Part shown: positions 8,646 through 17,825 of the stretch, piece by piece | How positions within the stretch are numbered: the first letter of the stretch is position 1 | Layout: every line of letters begins with the position of its first letter | DNA from: Paenibacillus sp. GSMTC-2017 | GTDB taxonomy: Bacteria; Bacillota; Bacilli; Paenibacillales; Paenibacillaceae | Direction of reading: 5' to 3' | Assembly (NCBI RefSeq): GCF_016019935.1 | Contig: NZ_JAECMT010000005.1 | Coordinates: 62,006 to 126,005, forward strand | Length of the DNA: 64,000 nt | Notes under the pieces: generated by a model | The model's database searches: none | Told to the model about the DNA's origin: nothing | Seen by the model: only the letters and a program-made list of their open reading frames with translations | Program-made: the position numbers and the translations under genes

Positions 8646-10460
8646 TCATCTGAACCATAAATCACGGAAACGCACCCACCCAAGAGACTCAAGTGAAATC
8701 CCCTGCACGGAGGGGTGAAATGCTGTCTTTAGATGTTTCCGATAAAGGAATAGTAGACTAATCCGCTGCACAAGCTGTTGCTCGATCCCAATAAACAGCT
8801 TAACTCGGTTTCTAGCGTCCTTTTCCGAAAGGATACGTCCAAGTGTGCTCTCTAATTCGTCACCAAGGTGTTTGGGTAAATGCTGCTGCATGCTCTTATA
8901 CAAATCAATGAGACGTAATTCTCGATGTTCATCAAGCATGACAGCAAATAAAAGGAGGTCGGACGACATACGAGCACTTCCTTTAAACTGTTCAGCCGCA
9001 AGCAAATTGATGTCCAGGTTAATTCCTTGTTCTGCAAGCAATTGTTTAATCATAGATGCGTCACTTGCATATTGAGGAATCGTAGTAAGAGTAAGAGTTA
9101 ACCCTTCAACGTTGCAGTCTTCACTATTAATTACCTCGCTGCGTTCCTCCGAATGGTCTGCCCCTAACGACTCTACATGTTTATCACCACTTTTGCCGTG
9201 CAACCAGAAGCTAGATGCTGCTTCGATTACGTCACCTGAGAGTAGCCGCAGCAACTTAGTCCTACTTATGGCTTTGTCTAGAGCAGCGCGGATGTCTGGA
9301 TTAGTGAGAGGACCTTCTTTGAGCTCATTGACCGTCAAAAATTTACATGTAGTCCCGGATTGTCGTACTTGTTGCCACGCTCCACCCGCCATATCGGAAA
9401 TACGGACATTGTGCATGACTTGGAACTTTTGTAGCTCAGATATAGGTTCATCAGCTCGATCAACAGTGATAGGCATCGTCCATATTTCTACACGGTCAAG
9501 AAAGGCTCTACCTTGAAAATAGGATGGGAAAGCTTCTAATGTCCAAATCCCTTGTTCACTGGAAATAAGTCGGAAAGGACCCGTTCCGACAGGAGATCCT
9601 CCTGCTTCCCCGAATCGCTCTCCTTCACTTACAGCGACGTCTTGTGGCACGATTGATGCGCGGTTGGTGGATAGGAAAGACAGGAAAATCTCGTTCCTCT
9701 CCTTCAGCTTAATACGGATAGTCGTATCATCGGGCGTTACCATCGAAACGATGTCATTGTATACCCAGCTATATAGTCCGTTAGGTGCAAGTCTACGCAA
9801 ACGTTCGAGCGAATACATCACGTCAGAAGCGACCATTTGTCTACCATGATGGAATAGAACACCTTTTCTTAAATAAAATGTCCATTCTGTTCGGTCGTCG
9901 TTTACTTCCCATGCATGGGCAAGATGGGGGAGAGTAGTCTCGCCTCTTTCATCCATTCGCACTAAACTGTCAAACATCTGATTCACTAAATGTGATTCGC
10001 CAAAATAGTGGATTCGAGCAGGGTCTAAACTATTGATCGTGCCCGGAAGCGGGAACCGAAGCATGTCCATTCTACGGTTGCCCTCTACTTCCGTATGGAA
10101 TCCGAATTGGCTTGTGAGCCATTCTTGAAACTGTTCTTGCAAGCCATGTCCTGATGGATGTTGCTGAATCATTGTTAAGGCAGGTTGAAGATCGCCTCGG
10201 AGTACAAGCTCTTTAGCTTCATCTAGTATTAACTTCTCTACTGGCGCGAGAAAAGTGAGTGTAGAACGGTTTCCTCGACCACGTTTCGGGGACCATTCGA
10301 TCCAACCCTCTTGCACCATTCGTTTTAAAAGCAACACCATATTGCGATGGGTACAGTCCAGCGTCTCTGCTAGTTCGGATGTGGTCACATCTAGCGATAC
10401 ACCATCTGTTATATGTGGGTAAGATCGTCGTAACATGAAATAATGTCGTCTTATTTTCAT
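8646..10460 (-). CDS. SgrR-family regulator with solute-binding domain
   Basis: About 604 residues. The N-terminus (about 1-75) is a winged helix-turn-helix (TTSELAETLDCTHRNMVLLLKR, shown only in part, then EGWIEWSPKRGRGNRS). From about 130 to the end it is a family-5 extracellular solute-binding (peptide/nickel) domain used as an intracellular ligand sensor, with DSLVRMDERGETTLPHLAHAW, SPVGTGPFRL and AALDKAISR. This architecture defines SgrR-like transcription factors. The frame opens at 10481, but GAAAGGAC precedes ATG 10460, so the shorter start is preferred. Divergent from the DUF4173 gene, which it may control. No sugar-phosphate stress genes lie nearby, so the ligand is unknown. Confidence 0.85.
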   Translation of the reverse strand: MKIRRHYFMLRRSYPHITDGVSLDVTTSELAETLDCTHRNMVLLLKRMVQEGWIEWSPKRGRGNRSTLTFLAPVEKLILDEAKELVLRGDLQPALTMIQQHPSGHGLQEQFQEWLTSQFGFHTEVEGNRRMDMLRFPLPGTINSLDPARIHYFGESHLVNQMFDSLVRMDERGETTLPHLAHAWEVNDDRTEWTFYLRKGVLFHHGRQMVASDVMYSLERLRRLAPNGLYSWVYNDIVSMVTPDDTTIRIKLKERNEIFLSFLSTNRASIVPQDVAVSEGERFGEAGGSPVGTGPFRLISSEQGIWTLEAFPSYFQGRAFLDRVEIWTMPITVDRADEPISELQKFQVMHNVRISDMAGGAWQQVRQSGTTCKFLTVNELKEGPLTNPDIRAALDKAISRTKLLRLLSGDVIEAASSFWLHGKSGDKHVESLGADHSEERSEVINSEDCNVEGLTLTLTTIPQYASDASMIKQLLAEQGINLDINLLAAEQFKGSARMSSDLLLFAVMLDEHRELRLIDLYKSMQQHLPKHLGDELESTLGRILSEKDARNRVKLFIGIEQQLVQRISLLFLYRKHLKTAFHPSVQGISLESLGWVRFRDLWFR

Positions 10461-10573
10461 AACGAGTCCTTTCGTATTCATAAAATATGAAATTCCAGAA
10501 GATCAACTTACACTTTTTGTTCTTATTTTATAGGTTACAATAAAAGGAGAAAAAATCAAAGGAGTGTTAAGCA

Positions 10574-12091
10574 ATGAGAGATCCTGCGCCTTGGCAAAAG
10601 AGATACGGAACAATGTGGGTTATAGCTTTGTTTCTTGGTTTTATCGGCCAATATTTATTTGTCGATAGACCAGCTGGCGTGTCGATGCCGCTGTTCGCGT
10701 TAGGGTTTTACGCGTTATTTTTTTATTCCATTAAGGGAAGAATCGGCGGTTTTGACAAGTGGAAAGGCCAATCGAGAATGGGCTGGTTATTGCTCATACC
10801 GATTGCACTTCTTACGTTGACATATGCCATATATGCAAATGAAGTTTTTCGAGCGCTTAATTGGATTGCCTTACCGATATTGATCGTCGCACAAACGATG
10901 CTGCTTACTAGAAGTGGATCTCAGTCATGGCATCGTGTCATGTTTTACTCCGAGTTATTGAAACAATGGTTAATTACACCGCTTAATCATCTGGGTGTAC
11001 CGATTGGTATGACAGCAGAATGGATGCGATCAGGAGAAGACGTAGTTAAGCCTAAGTCGAACGTCAAAAAGATCGGATTTGGACTTATCCTTGCTACACC
11101 ACTTTTAATTGTCGTTATTGCTCTACTTGCTTCTGCTGACGGCATATTCCAATCTTGGATTAATTCGATTCCGAATGGTTTGGATGGAGATGCAATTGGA
11201 ACAGCAATTATGCGAATCATTGTAGGTGCTTGTATTGCACTGTATACCTTTTGCTACATTTGGGGGCTGCTCTTCCGAAAAACGAAGCCGGTTGATATGG
11301 GCAATGTCCAGGTCCAATTGCCGGGGCAATCAAATGATGTAAAAAATACTGAACCATCGAAATTAGACCCGATAACAGCGATAACGGTATTAATTTGTGT
11401 GAACCTTGTATATGTTGTATTCGCCGTCATTCAATTCAGCTATTTGTTTGGTGCTGCGGAAGGATTGATTCCTGCTGGAACGGCTTATGCGGAATATGCT
11501 CGAAGAGGTTTTGCTGAGTTAGTTCTTATCGCGCTTATTAATATAGGCATATTGCTTGGTGGTTTACATTTCATTTCAACTAGTAGTGTTTGGCTGGGGC
11601 GTATTCGTAAATTGCTACTCAGTCTTCTAATGGGATGTACGATCGTTATGTTGATATCGGCTTACAGCCGTTTATCGCTTTATGAGGAAGCGTATGGCTA
11701 CACATCACTTCGCTTACTTGTACATGGATTTATGATATTTTTAGGTGTGTTAATGGTAGTATCATTAATTCGTATTTGGTACGGAAGGTTCTCTTTAGCG
11801 AAAGTGTATATCGTATTGGCTATTGTTTCGTACGTTATAATGAACTATGCTAATCTTGATTCTCGAATTGCAACAAACAATATTGATCGTTACGAACGGA
11901 CGGCTGTTATTGATATCGACTATTTATGGTCGCTTTCCGCTGATGCAGGCCCAGAGCTTATAAAGTTTTATAAGGATCATCCAGAATTAGAGAAGCTTGC
12001 TCCTATTATTAACAATTTACGAGTGGAAGCGAGCTCAAGGAATCATTGGCAATCATGGAACTTAGCATTCCAGCGATTGAATTCACAGTAA
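10574..12091 (+). CDS. DUF4153/DUF4173 polytopic membrane protein
   Basis: A 505-residue integral membrane protein with about ten to twelve hydrophobic segments and a cytoplasmic loop rich in polar residues at about 235-265. The signature FGAAEGLIPAGTAYAEYARRG followed by FAELVLIALIN is typical of the DUF4173 group (Y-A-E-Y-A-R-R-G-F). The C-terminal part, with NNIDRYERTAVIDIDYLWSL and a DAGP motif, is also family-like. Function is unknown. The RBS AAAGGAG lies eight bases before ATG 10574. It is followed at 27 bases by the metallophosphoesterase gene, so the two are likely one operon. Confidence 0.8.
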   Translation: MRDPAPWQKRYGTMWVIALFLGFIGQYLFVDRPAGVSMPLFALGFYALFFYSIKGRIGGFDKWKGQSRMGWLLLIPIALLTLTYAIYANEVFRALNWIALPILIVAQTMLLTRSGSQSWHRVMFYSELLKQWLITPLNHLGVPIGMTAEWMRSGEDVVKPKSNVKKIGFGLILATPLLIVVIALLASADGIFQSWINSIPNGLDGDAIGTAIMRIIVGACIALYTFCYIWGLLFRKTKPVDMGNVQVQLPGQSNDVKNTEPSKLDPITAITVLICVNLVYVVFAVIQFSYLFGAAEGLIPAGTAYAEYARRGFAELVLIALINIGILLGGLHFISTSSVWLGRIRKLLLSLLMGCTIVMLISAYSRLSLYEEAYGYTSLRLLVHGFMIFLGVLMVVSLIRIWYGRFSLAKVYIVLAIVSYVIMNYANLDSRIATNNIDRYERTAVIDIDYLWSLSADAGPELIKFYKDHPELEKLAPIINNLRVEASSRNHWQSWNLAFQRLNSQ

Positions 12092-12118
12092 CAAATTGAA
12101 ATATGAAAGAGGTAAGTC

Positions 12119-12979
12119 ATGATGAGTAAGATGAAACGTTGGTTTTTCATATACATTCCGGCGACGATTATTGCGATCATTGTTTTTCTCCATTATGAAA
12201 ATAATGCGATTGGGGTAACGAATTTTAAACTGAACACAAGCAAACTACCAGTCGGAGCAGAAAACTACAGAATCGTACAACTCTCTGATCTTCAAAGTAA
12301 ACTGTTCGGAAAAAATCAGCGACCGCTACTTAAGAAAGTAGAGAAGTTAAACCCAGACATTATCGTAGTGACTGGCGATTTAGTTGATGGCAACCATTAC
12401 GATGAAGCTGCGAGCTTAATGATGATGGTTGGTGTAGCTGAAATTGCGCCCGTTTACTTTATTGTCGGAAATCATGAGTCTTACATTCCAAATTACCCCG
12501 AGCTCGAGAAAAAACTGATCGATGCGGGTGTCATTGTTCTTCGAAATACCCATGAGGAAATTGCTGTAGGAGAAGGTGTCATTCGTTTAGTCGGTGTTGA
12601 TGATCCAATCTTTAATAAAAAAGAGGATGGCGATGTCGACAAAATAGAAGCTCATTTGGACGAGGCAATTGAAGGAATGAGCCATCCTGAAGCATATACC
12701 ATATTATTGTCGCATCGCCCGGAGTTGTTTGATGTGTATGCCGATTATAGAATGGACCTTAGTTTAACTGGTCATGCGCATGGCGGGCAAATTAGAATTC
12801 CGTTTGTGGGTGGTATGTTTTCACCAGAGCAAGGTTGGTGGCCAGAGTATTCTGAAGGCATTCATAAACAGGGAGACTCATCCATGATCATAAGCCGTGG
12901 ATTAGGAAATAGTGTATTCTCCCAGCGGCTATTTAATCGTCCAGAAATTGTTGTCGTAGATTTATCTCGTCCCGAGTAG
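12119..12979 (+). CDS. membrane-anchored metallophosphoesterase (YkuE/YaeI-like)
   Basis: A 286-residue calcineurin-like phosphoesterase with one N-terminal membrane segment (about 7-25). Metal-binding motifs in order: QLSDLQS (D57), VVTGDLVD (D87), VGNHES (N118, H119), LLSHRPE and LTGHAHGGQIR. The first motif normally reads D-x-H; here the histidine position is Gln59, which removes one usual metal ligand. The other ligands are intact, so the enzyme may still work with altered metal use. Relatives act on lipid-linked pyrophosphates or on unknown substrates at the membrane. It is the second gene after the DUF4173 protein. Confidence 0.85.
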   Translation: MMSKMKRWFFIYIPATIIAIIVFLHYENNAIGVTNFKLNTSKLPVGAENYRIVQLSDLQSKLFGKNQRPLLKKVEKLNPDIIVVTGDLVDGNHYDEAASLMMMVGVAEIAPVYFIVGNHESYIPNYPELEKKLIDAGVIVLRNTHEEIAVGEGVIRLVGVDDPIFNKKEDGDVDKIEAHLDEAIEGMSHPEAYTILLSHRPELFDVYADYRMDLSLTGHAHGGQIRIPFVGGMFSPEQGWWPEYSEGIHKQGDSSMIISRGLGNSVFSQRLFNRPEIVVVDLSRPE

Positions 12980-13089
12980 GTGGAGACGAATTAACATCCT
13001 AAAATGTTTAGGATCATCGTAATAGTAGCACCTTTAAAAAAAGGCTATTATATGTGTTGGAAAAGCCAATTCGTCCGTCGAACTTGCAA

Positions 13090-13098
13090 CATAAGATA
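13090..13098 (+). promoter_or_regulatory. possible late-sporulation -10 (CATAAGATA)
   Basis: CATAAGATA fits the sigma-K -10 pattern CATAnnnTA, 45 bases before the Cys-rich gene. No convincing -35 is seen at 16 bases, so this is weak. Confidence 0.2.
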
Positions 13099-13142
13099 CT
13101 ACTATTAGACTTACTATTTCATTATAGGAAGCGGATGGTAGT

Positions 13143-13448
13143 ATGCCCTACTGCTGTGGTGGGATACGGATTGAAAGAAATGAAGGCACGATAATAATAG
13201 GTAACATATGGGAGTTTAGAACGAATAGTAATTCGATTGTAAGAGGAGAAGCCGCAGCAGCTAATAGAGCTGTGGAGGAAGCAGAAGCTGGTGATGCAAC
13301 TGCTTCCGCTAGTGCTAAACGTGCAGCACGTAGACGAGAACGTCGGCGGCGATGCGAGCGAAAGTGTCGACGACATTGTCAGCGGCAATGCACCAAACGT
13401 AAGTGTAGCCATCGAAAATGTCGTTGCTCACATAAATGCCAGTGCTAA
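13143..13448 (+). CDS. 101-aa Cys/Arg-rich protein
   Basis: The N-terminal half is ordinary (MPYCCGGIRIERNEGTIIIG, then an Ala/Glu-rich helix). The C-terminal third is extremely basic and Cys-rich: Cys recurs roughly every fourth residue between Arg, Lys, His and Gln (RRCERKCRRHCQRQC and on to CRCSHKCQC). Its stop codon lies inside the hairpin of a good terminator, which favours this frame. Composition recalls spore-coat-like or metal-binding proteins, but I do not recognise a family. The +1 frame across the same 3' half also reads as a plausible low-complexity protein, so a frameshift cannot be excluded. The RBS is poor (GGAAGC or GGATGG before ATG 13143). Confidence 0.5.
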   Translation: MPYCCGGIRIERNEGTIIIGNIWEFRTNSNSIVRGEAAAANRAVEEAEAGDATASASAKRAARRRERRRRCERKCRRHCQRQCTKRKCSHRKCRCSHKCQC

Positions 13449-13467
13449 CAATAGGCTGGCATTTTTT
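13434..13467 (+). terminator. terminator of the Cys-rich gene
   Basis: AATGCCAG pairs with CTGGCATT, followed by TTTTT. The hairpin contains the TAA stop of the 101-aa gene. Confidence 0.8.
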
Positions 13468-13471
13468 GTGG

Positions 13472-13506
13472 ACAAAAAAGGGACCCGCTGCAACGGGCAG
13501 CGGGTC
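13472..13506 (-). terminator. terminator of the parB-like gene
   Basis: GACCCGCTG pairs perfectly with CAGCGGGTC. Read on the minus strand it is followed by CCTTTTTTG, so it terminates transcripts of the ParB-like gene. Confidence 0.75.
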
Positions 13507-13639
13507 AAAAGTTTATTTTATAAAAAGGGGGTCGAGTTCTATTATATCCCCCTTCCATTAAAGGCTGATGAAAGTTATATTTCAATTTCATTACAAATGA
13601 TGGGTTTTCCATCCCTAGTACACCTATTTTTGTATAGAA

Positions 13640-14695
13640 TTATATTCCATTATGGAGGGAATGATCGTGAAGGTTCTTCCACGCTATAGTGAGCTTTTCC
13701 AGTTGGTTAATAACTTCTTCGATTTCATGAGGGAACAGTGCTTGTCCTCCATGGGCTCCAGTTACAATCATTTGTGTAATCGTATTTGTAATCTCAGCTT
13801 GTTTAGGCAATCCGCTCTTCATTAATTGAAGTAAGTCGGTTATGCTCTCTGCGTTTTTACCTACAGTAGAATGACTTCCTTTCTCTTGTGCAGCAGCTTG
13901 CGAGAAACTCGCTTGATTCGTACTTTCATTATGTTGAGCTGGCTTAGCCCCTGATTTAGGCTCGGCTGGTGGTTTCGCACGCTCCTTGCGATTTTGTTCA
14001 TAAACGGACCATGTTTCAATAAGGCCACTACCAGTTTTAAGTAATAGCTTTTCCTTAGTGCTCTCCGATATCGTCTTATCTTTAAATAACTTAGCGATCT
14101 TTTTCACATCTGTAACTGGTAGCTCGTCTCTTGCTGCAATGAGTGCTATCGGATCGCGATGTTCAATAGGAAGGTCCTTGAGTGGAATAAGCTGATCTTC
14201 GGTAAGCTTATTTTTCCTAATCTCTGTTCCACTTACGATGAGCTTCTTCACCGCATTGCTAAATTTGAGAAGTTCACATTTATTTTTAATGTAGCTCTCA
14301 GGTTTGCCAAGTTTTGCAGATAGAAACTTAATAGAGCTTCTAAAACGAGTATCGTTCATCAGCTTATCAAAAGCTTCGGCTTCTTCAATGGGAGAGAAGC
14401 CCTCTCTCGTTAAATTTTCTGCGATTTGTTCCAAATAGATTTCCATTTCATCTGTTACGTTTGAAACGATGCAAGGAATAGTTGTACGGCCGAGCATCTG
14501 AGAAGCTTTATAACGACGATTACCGTAAATGATCTTGTAACGACCGTCGCTTCCAGTCCTTACTTTTATAGGTGAGAGCAAGCCAAGCTCATCAATACTT
14601 TGCATTAGTTCCGTAAGCGCTTCTTCGTCGAACTGATATCTAGGCTGGTCTTTATCTTCATCAATAAGGGCCATTTGAATTTCAATGATGTCCAT
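13640..14695 (-). CDS. ParB/Spo0J-like DNA-binding protein
   Basis: About 351 residues. The N-terminal ParB domain (about 5-100) shows DQPRYQFDEEALTEL, then GLLSPIKVR and the CTP-site motif YGNRRYKAS (canonical G-E-R-R-x-x-A). IAENLTREGFSPIEEAEAF leads into a KorB-type helix-turn-helix (SAKLGKPESYIKNKCELL). A Pro/Gln/Ser-rich linker at about 245-290 precedes a short helical C-terminus. There is no ParA partner beside it, so it is an orphan, not a complete partition system. The frame opens at 14731, but AGGAG at seven bases before ATG 14695 selects the inner start. Two palindromes lie upstream and may be its binding sites. Confidence 0.82.
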   Translation of the reverse strand: MDIIEIQMALIDEDKDQPRYQFDEEALTELMQSIDELGLLSPIKVRTGSDGRYKIIYGNRRYKASQMLGRTTIPCIVSNVTDEMEIYLEQIAENLTREGFSPIEEAEAFDKLMNDTRFRSSIKFLSAKLGKPESYIKNKCELLKFSNAVKKLIVSGTEIRKNKLTEDQLIPLKDLPIEHRDPIALIAARDELPVTDVKKIAKLFKDKTISESTKEKLLLKTGSGLIETWSVYEQNRKERAKPPAEPKSGAKPAQHNESTNQASFSQAAAQEKGSHSTVGKNAESITDLLQLMKSGLPKQAEITNTITQMIVTGAHGGQALFPHEIEEVINQLEKLTIAWKNLHDHSLHNGI

Positions 14696-14748
14696 TCCGA
14701 TTCTCCTATCATTCCTATAGTCAACGCGCATTAAGCGTTTAGTCCGAT

Positions 14749-14772
14749 GGGACGTCCCTATTATATAATAGG
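14749..14772. promoter_or_regulatory. two adjacent palindromes upstream of the ParB-like gene
   Basis: GGGACGTCCC (14749-14758) and CCTATTATATAATAGG (14757-14772) are each perfect palindromes and overlap by two bases. They lie between the divergent ParB-like and 903-aa genes, where an operator or promoter would be expected. Confidence 0.5.
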
Positions 14773-14885
14773 AATGAAATGAAATGTAACATATTTTGCC
14801 TCTGCAAAGTAGTTATTGGAAACATTTTCAATCAACTTTCGTCTAAGATGAATGAATTGATCCTTTTCGGGTAGGTGGCTGAGCA

Positions 14886-17597
14886 ATGAATAAATCGCTG
14901 ATCTATTTAATGATGGTATCTATTTTCATTATTATTGTGCTCGTTATACAAACGATCGAAAAAGAAAATTTTAATGGACAAGTAGATACACCAATCGCAT
15001 CTATGGAATCTGTTACAGAAGTTGAAGTAACTCCCGCACCAGAAGTTGCAGTCGCTAAACCTGTAGTGGGCAGTATCGAGGAATTAAAAGGCTATCCTAA
15101 ATTAGAAGTGAAGACTTCTGTCGTTGACGGAGGGTTTAAGCTTGCAATCGATGATGGATCTTTGTCTGCAAGAAGTGTAGCTGAGGAGAGTTCATACGGC
15201 ACTATCATTCATTTAGTTGAGCGTGACTTACAAGCACTTGATGGTACGGAAGCAATTAAGCGTAGATACGATGTAGTTGTTGTTCGTCCTGATCGTATGG
15301 AAATTAAGGTGTACCCGGCATACATAGTAGATGAAATCAATCAACTAGTTAATCACAAGTTGAAGTTGATTAATGATAAGCAAGTTGTCTTTACTCAGAA
15401 TCGAATCGAAAATGGTTTGCTTATTTACGATTTAGTTGTCATGAATGTAGAGAATGGTGAAGTTAATGGTGTGGTTCAGTCTTTCTGGAAAGTTGCTATG
15501 GATAGTGAAGAGTACCAAGAAGACTTTCTTGTGAGCGCTCATTATGCGCAACGAGACAATTCTCAAGTTAACAAAATATTGCTTACTAGTTTTCTAGGAA
15601 AAACATGGTTATTCCAATTAGATACGCTTGCAGTTACTCATAGTGGAAGCAGTCTCTATCCTGCTTATGGAGATAAAGGAAGTAAGCCACCGAGAGAGCT
15701 ATTATTTCCTTCTCCTGACTTAGAGCGATTCGTATACCAATCTGTAGAGGAAAATCAGATTATAACTAAAAATCAATTTACACTCGTGGACACATTAAGT
15801 AGGAAGACGTTAAATACGATCCATATAGATGATTCTATGACGCTTACAGATCCCGGAATTGTGTGGAATGAGGAAGGAACTTCATTTTTTCAAGAGTATG
15901 CTGATGCTAGTAGAGCGCAGAGTACATATTTTGATAATAGTAGTGTTGTGTTTGCTGAATATATTTCGTTCTATAACCGTGACGGTGAGTTAATTCGAAC
16001 ATTGAAGTCATCCTCTCGAACAGGAGAGCGAATGAGTGTATTTGGCTGGCTTGATGAAAATAGTCTTTTAATCGAAACTTATCGATCAATTCATAATGAA
16101 GTTGGAGGTTGGATAAAGGGAACGATTGTTTATAAAGAATACAATCTCAGATCTGGAAAGCTGACGACTTATAAGTCTATAAAGGATGCAACACTTCTCG
16201 TGAAGCCTGTGCTTGTTCCTATTCATAATGGTTTTGCATATGATTCCAAGTCTTTTGTCGTTATTGACCGCAATAGCAAGAAGGTGTGGTCTCCAGATGT
16301 GAAGGGACGATCATTCATTACAGATGGACAACTATATACAACTGTATGGGGCGGCAATTCAGAATTAGTGTTCCGCTGGAATGATGAACTAAAGCAGTTA
16401 CAGTTAGTATCCGATGAACAAGAAATAAGGTTACAAATGATTAGCGGGGACTGGCTCATTCGTAAAGAAAGCAGAGGCAACAACTTTGTTTACAAAACAA
16501 CGACGACCGATATGGTTAGGAATGCAGAAGGTCTTCCTGTGTTGCCTACTGGTGCTTTCGGATGGATATCATCCAGCAGGGAGTGGTGGAAGGATACAGA
16601 TGATAGCGTAAAGACAAATGAAACAAGCTCATCACGATTGGTAGGGAAAAGCAGATACGGAAAGCTGTTCCTGCGATCAGCTAAAGAGGAGAAGTCATCG
16701 AAAATGGACACGGCGTATCAGTACTACGGTGACTATGAGGTTGAGTTTACGAATGCAAAAGGGGTAAAGCGTACTTTACAGACGTTGGAAAAGCTCGAGT
16801 TGAAGCTGGAATCTCCTCTAGAGAGTATGCGTGTCATTCCGTATAAAGGGTTCGATCTTCTGCTCTTTCAGCCGGTTGATTTCCCATTTAGTGAAGTGTA
16901 TGACAGGAACTATAACAAGCTTTACGCATATGCGATTACTTGGGAAGGAGAAGCATTCCCGCTTAACTTTCAATATGCTTCTACTGATGGTATGACAAGA
17001 TTGGAAACGATCCCTGTCGCAGAACTAGGTACACATGCACTTCGTGAGGGAAATCTCATTGTAGAATCATCACTAAACGAGAAATTACTGGAGATTGAAT
17101 GGAGGCTAGATATAGAAGAGCGTACATTTACTTTAACGAATCTAAGAGATGTAAGTGCCGAAGCCGAGTCGCTTTATTATGTAACGGATCATTATTTGTC
17201 GCTACTTGAGCGTGCATTGGGTTTAGATATGGGTGACCCTAAAGTAGAACATATGAATAAAGAGCAGCTCCGCGCTATGTTTACAGAATTAGCATGGAAC
17301 AGTCCAGGTTTCCAACGTATGAAGTCAGCTTTTGAAGAAAGCGAAGCAGCAGGGAATCCGTCTCAAGCATTCGCACAGTTTCCAGTCCGTACTAGCTATG
17401 ACAAGTTTGGCAATATTCGTGTTACATTTGCGTTTAACTTAATGAATGGTATCGGGATGATTGCTTATCTGGATGCAATATTGAAAATTGAAGATAATAA
17501 ATGGATGTTCCACGATTTTGGTACACTGGAGACAGAGAAATCTGATTACGATATCAGTTTAAACGGTGTACTCATTAAAGATAATCTTAAACATTAA
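14886..17597 (+). CDS. 903-aa membrane-anchored protein of unknown function
   Basis: One N-terminal membrane segment (about 5-23) followed by an Ala/Pro/Val/Glu-rich spacer (about 30-65) and a very long extracytoplasmic part. Residues about 90-570 are beta-rich with recurring short strands and WNEEG, WLDENSLL and WGGNSELVF-like blades. This suggests a beta-propeller, which is my inference. The last 150 residues (from about YYVTDHYLSLLERAL) look helical plus a mixed domain. No catalytic motif is recognised. The RBS GGTAGGTGG lies seven bases before the ATG. Monocistronic, divergent from the ParB-like gene, and closed by a strong terminator. Confidence 0.75.
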   Translation: MNKSLIYLMMVSIFIIIVLVIQTIEKENFNGQVDTPIASMESVTEVEVTPAPEVAVAKPVVGSIEELKGYPKLEVKTSVVDGGFKLAIDDGSLSARSVAEESSYGTIIHLVERDLQALDGTEAIKRRYDVVVVRPDRMEIKVYPAYIVDEINQLVNHKLKLINDKQVVFTQNRIENGLLIYDLVVMNVENGEVNGVVQSFWKVAMDSEEYQEDFLVSAHYAQRDNSQVNKILLTSFLGKTWLFQLDTLAVTHSGSSLYPAYGDKGSKPPRELLFPSPDLERFVYQSVEENQIITKNQFTLVDTLSRKTLNTIHIDDSMTLTDPGIVWNEEGTSFFQEYADASRAQSTYFDNSSVVFAEYISFYNRDGELIRTLKSSSRTGERMSVFGWLDENSLLIETYRSIHNEVGGWIKGTIVYKEYNLRSGKLTTYKSIKDATLLVKPVLVPIHNGFAYDSKSFVVIDRNSKKVWSPDVKGRSFITDGQLYTTVWGGNSELVFRWNDELKQLQLVSDEQEIRLQMISGDWLIRKESRGNNFVYKTTTTDMVRNAEGLPVLPTGAFGWISSSREWWKDTDDSVKTNETSSSRLVGKSRYGKLFLRSAKEEKSSKMDTAYQYYGDYEVEFTNAKGVKRTLQTLEKLELKLESPLESMRVIPYKGFDLLLFQPVDFPFSEVYDRNYNKLYAYAITWEGEAFPLNFQYASTDGMTRLETIPVAELGTHALREGNLIVESSLNEKLLEIEWRLDIEERTFTLTNLRDVSAEAESLYYVTDHYLSLLERALGLDMGDPKVEHMNKEQLRAMFTELAWNSPGFQRMKSAFEESEAAGNPSQAFAQFPVRTSYDKFGNIRVTFAFNLMNGIGMIAYLDAILKIEDNKWMFHDFGTLETEKSDYDISLNGVLIKDNLKH

Positions 17598-17637
17598 ATG
17601 TAATTACTGAAATGATATCGGCTTGAATTAGAAGTGC

Positions 17638-17690
17638 AGGCGCTGTTCCATTAGTAGAGTAATCTACCTTTGGAACAGCGCCTCTTTCAT
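17638..17690 (+). terminator. terminator after the 903-aa gene
   Basis: AGGCGCTGTTCCA pairs perfectly (13 bp) with TGGAACAGCGCCT, followed by CTTTC. Confidence 0.85.
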
Positions 17691-17729
17691 TTGAGCTCAT
17701 TCGCCAGTTAGTAGTTTTGCCGGACGTCT

Positions 17730-17755
17730 GTTTCAACATCGTCAAACGTGGTTAT
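17730..17755 (+). promoter_or_regulatory. SigB-type promoter before the DUF1328 gene
   Basis: GTTTCA, 14 bases, then GGTTAT, compared with the Bacillus SigB consensus GTTTAA-N12-14-GGGTAT. It is 70 bases upstream of a small stress-type gene. Confidence 0.45.
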
Positions 17756-17825
17756 ATATCTAACAAGCTAGCGGAAATGACATCACAACGAAACAGGCTT
17801 AACAAAACGAAAGAAGGTGATTCCA

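Noticed and set aside
13291-13689. 132-residue plus-strand ORF overlapping the Cys-rich gene
   Set aside because: It reads through two terminator hairpins and ends opposite the ParB-like gene; no RBS. Only its first part is plausible, as a frameshift alternative.
13640-14695. Chromosomal parS/ParB partition locus near the origin
   Set aside because: No ParA, gidB, rnpA or dnaA genes nearby and the motif is G-N-R-R; treated as an orphan ParB-like regulator.
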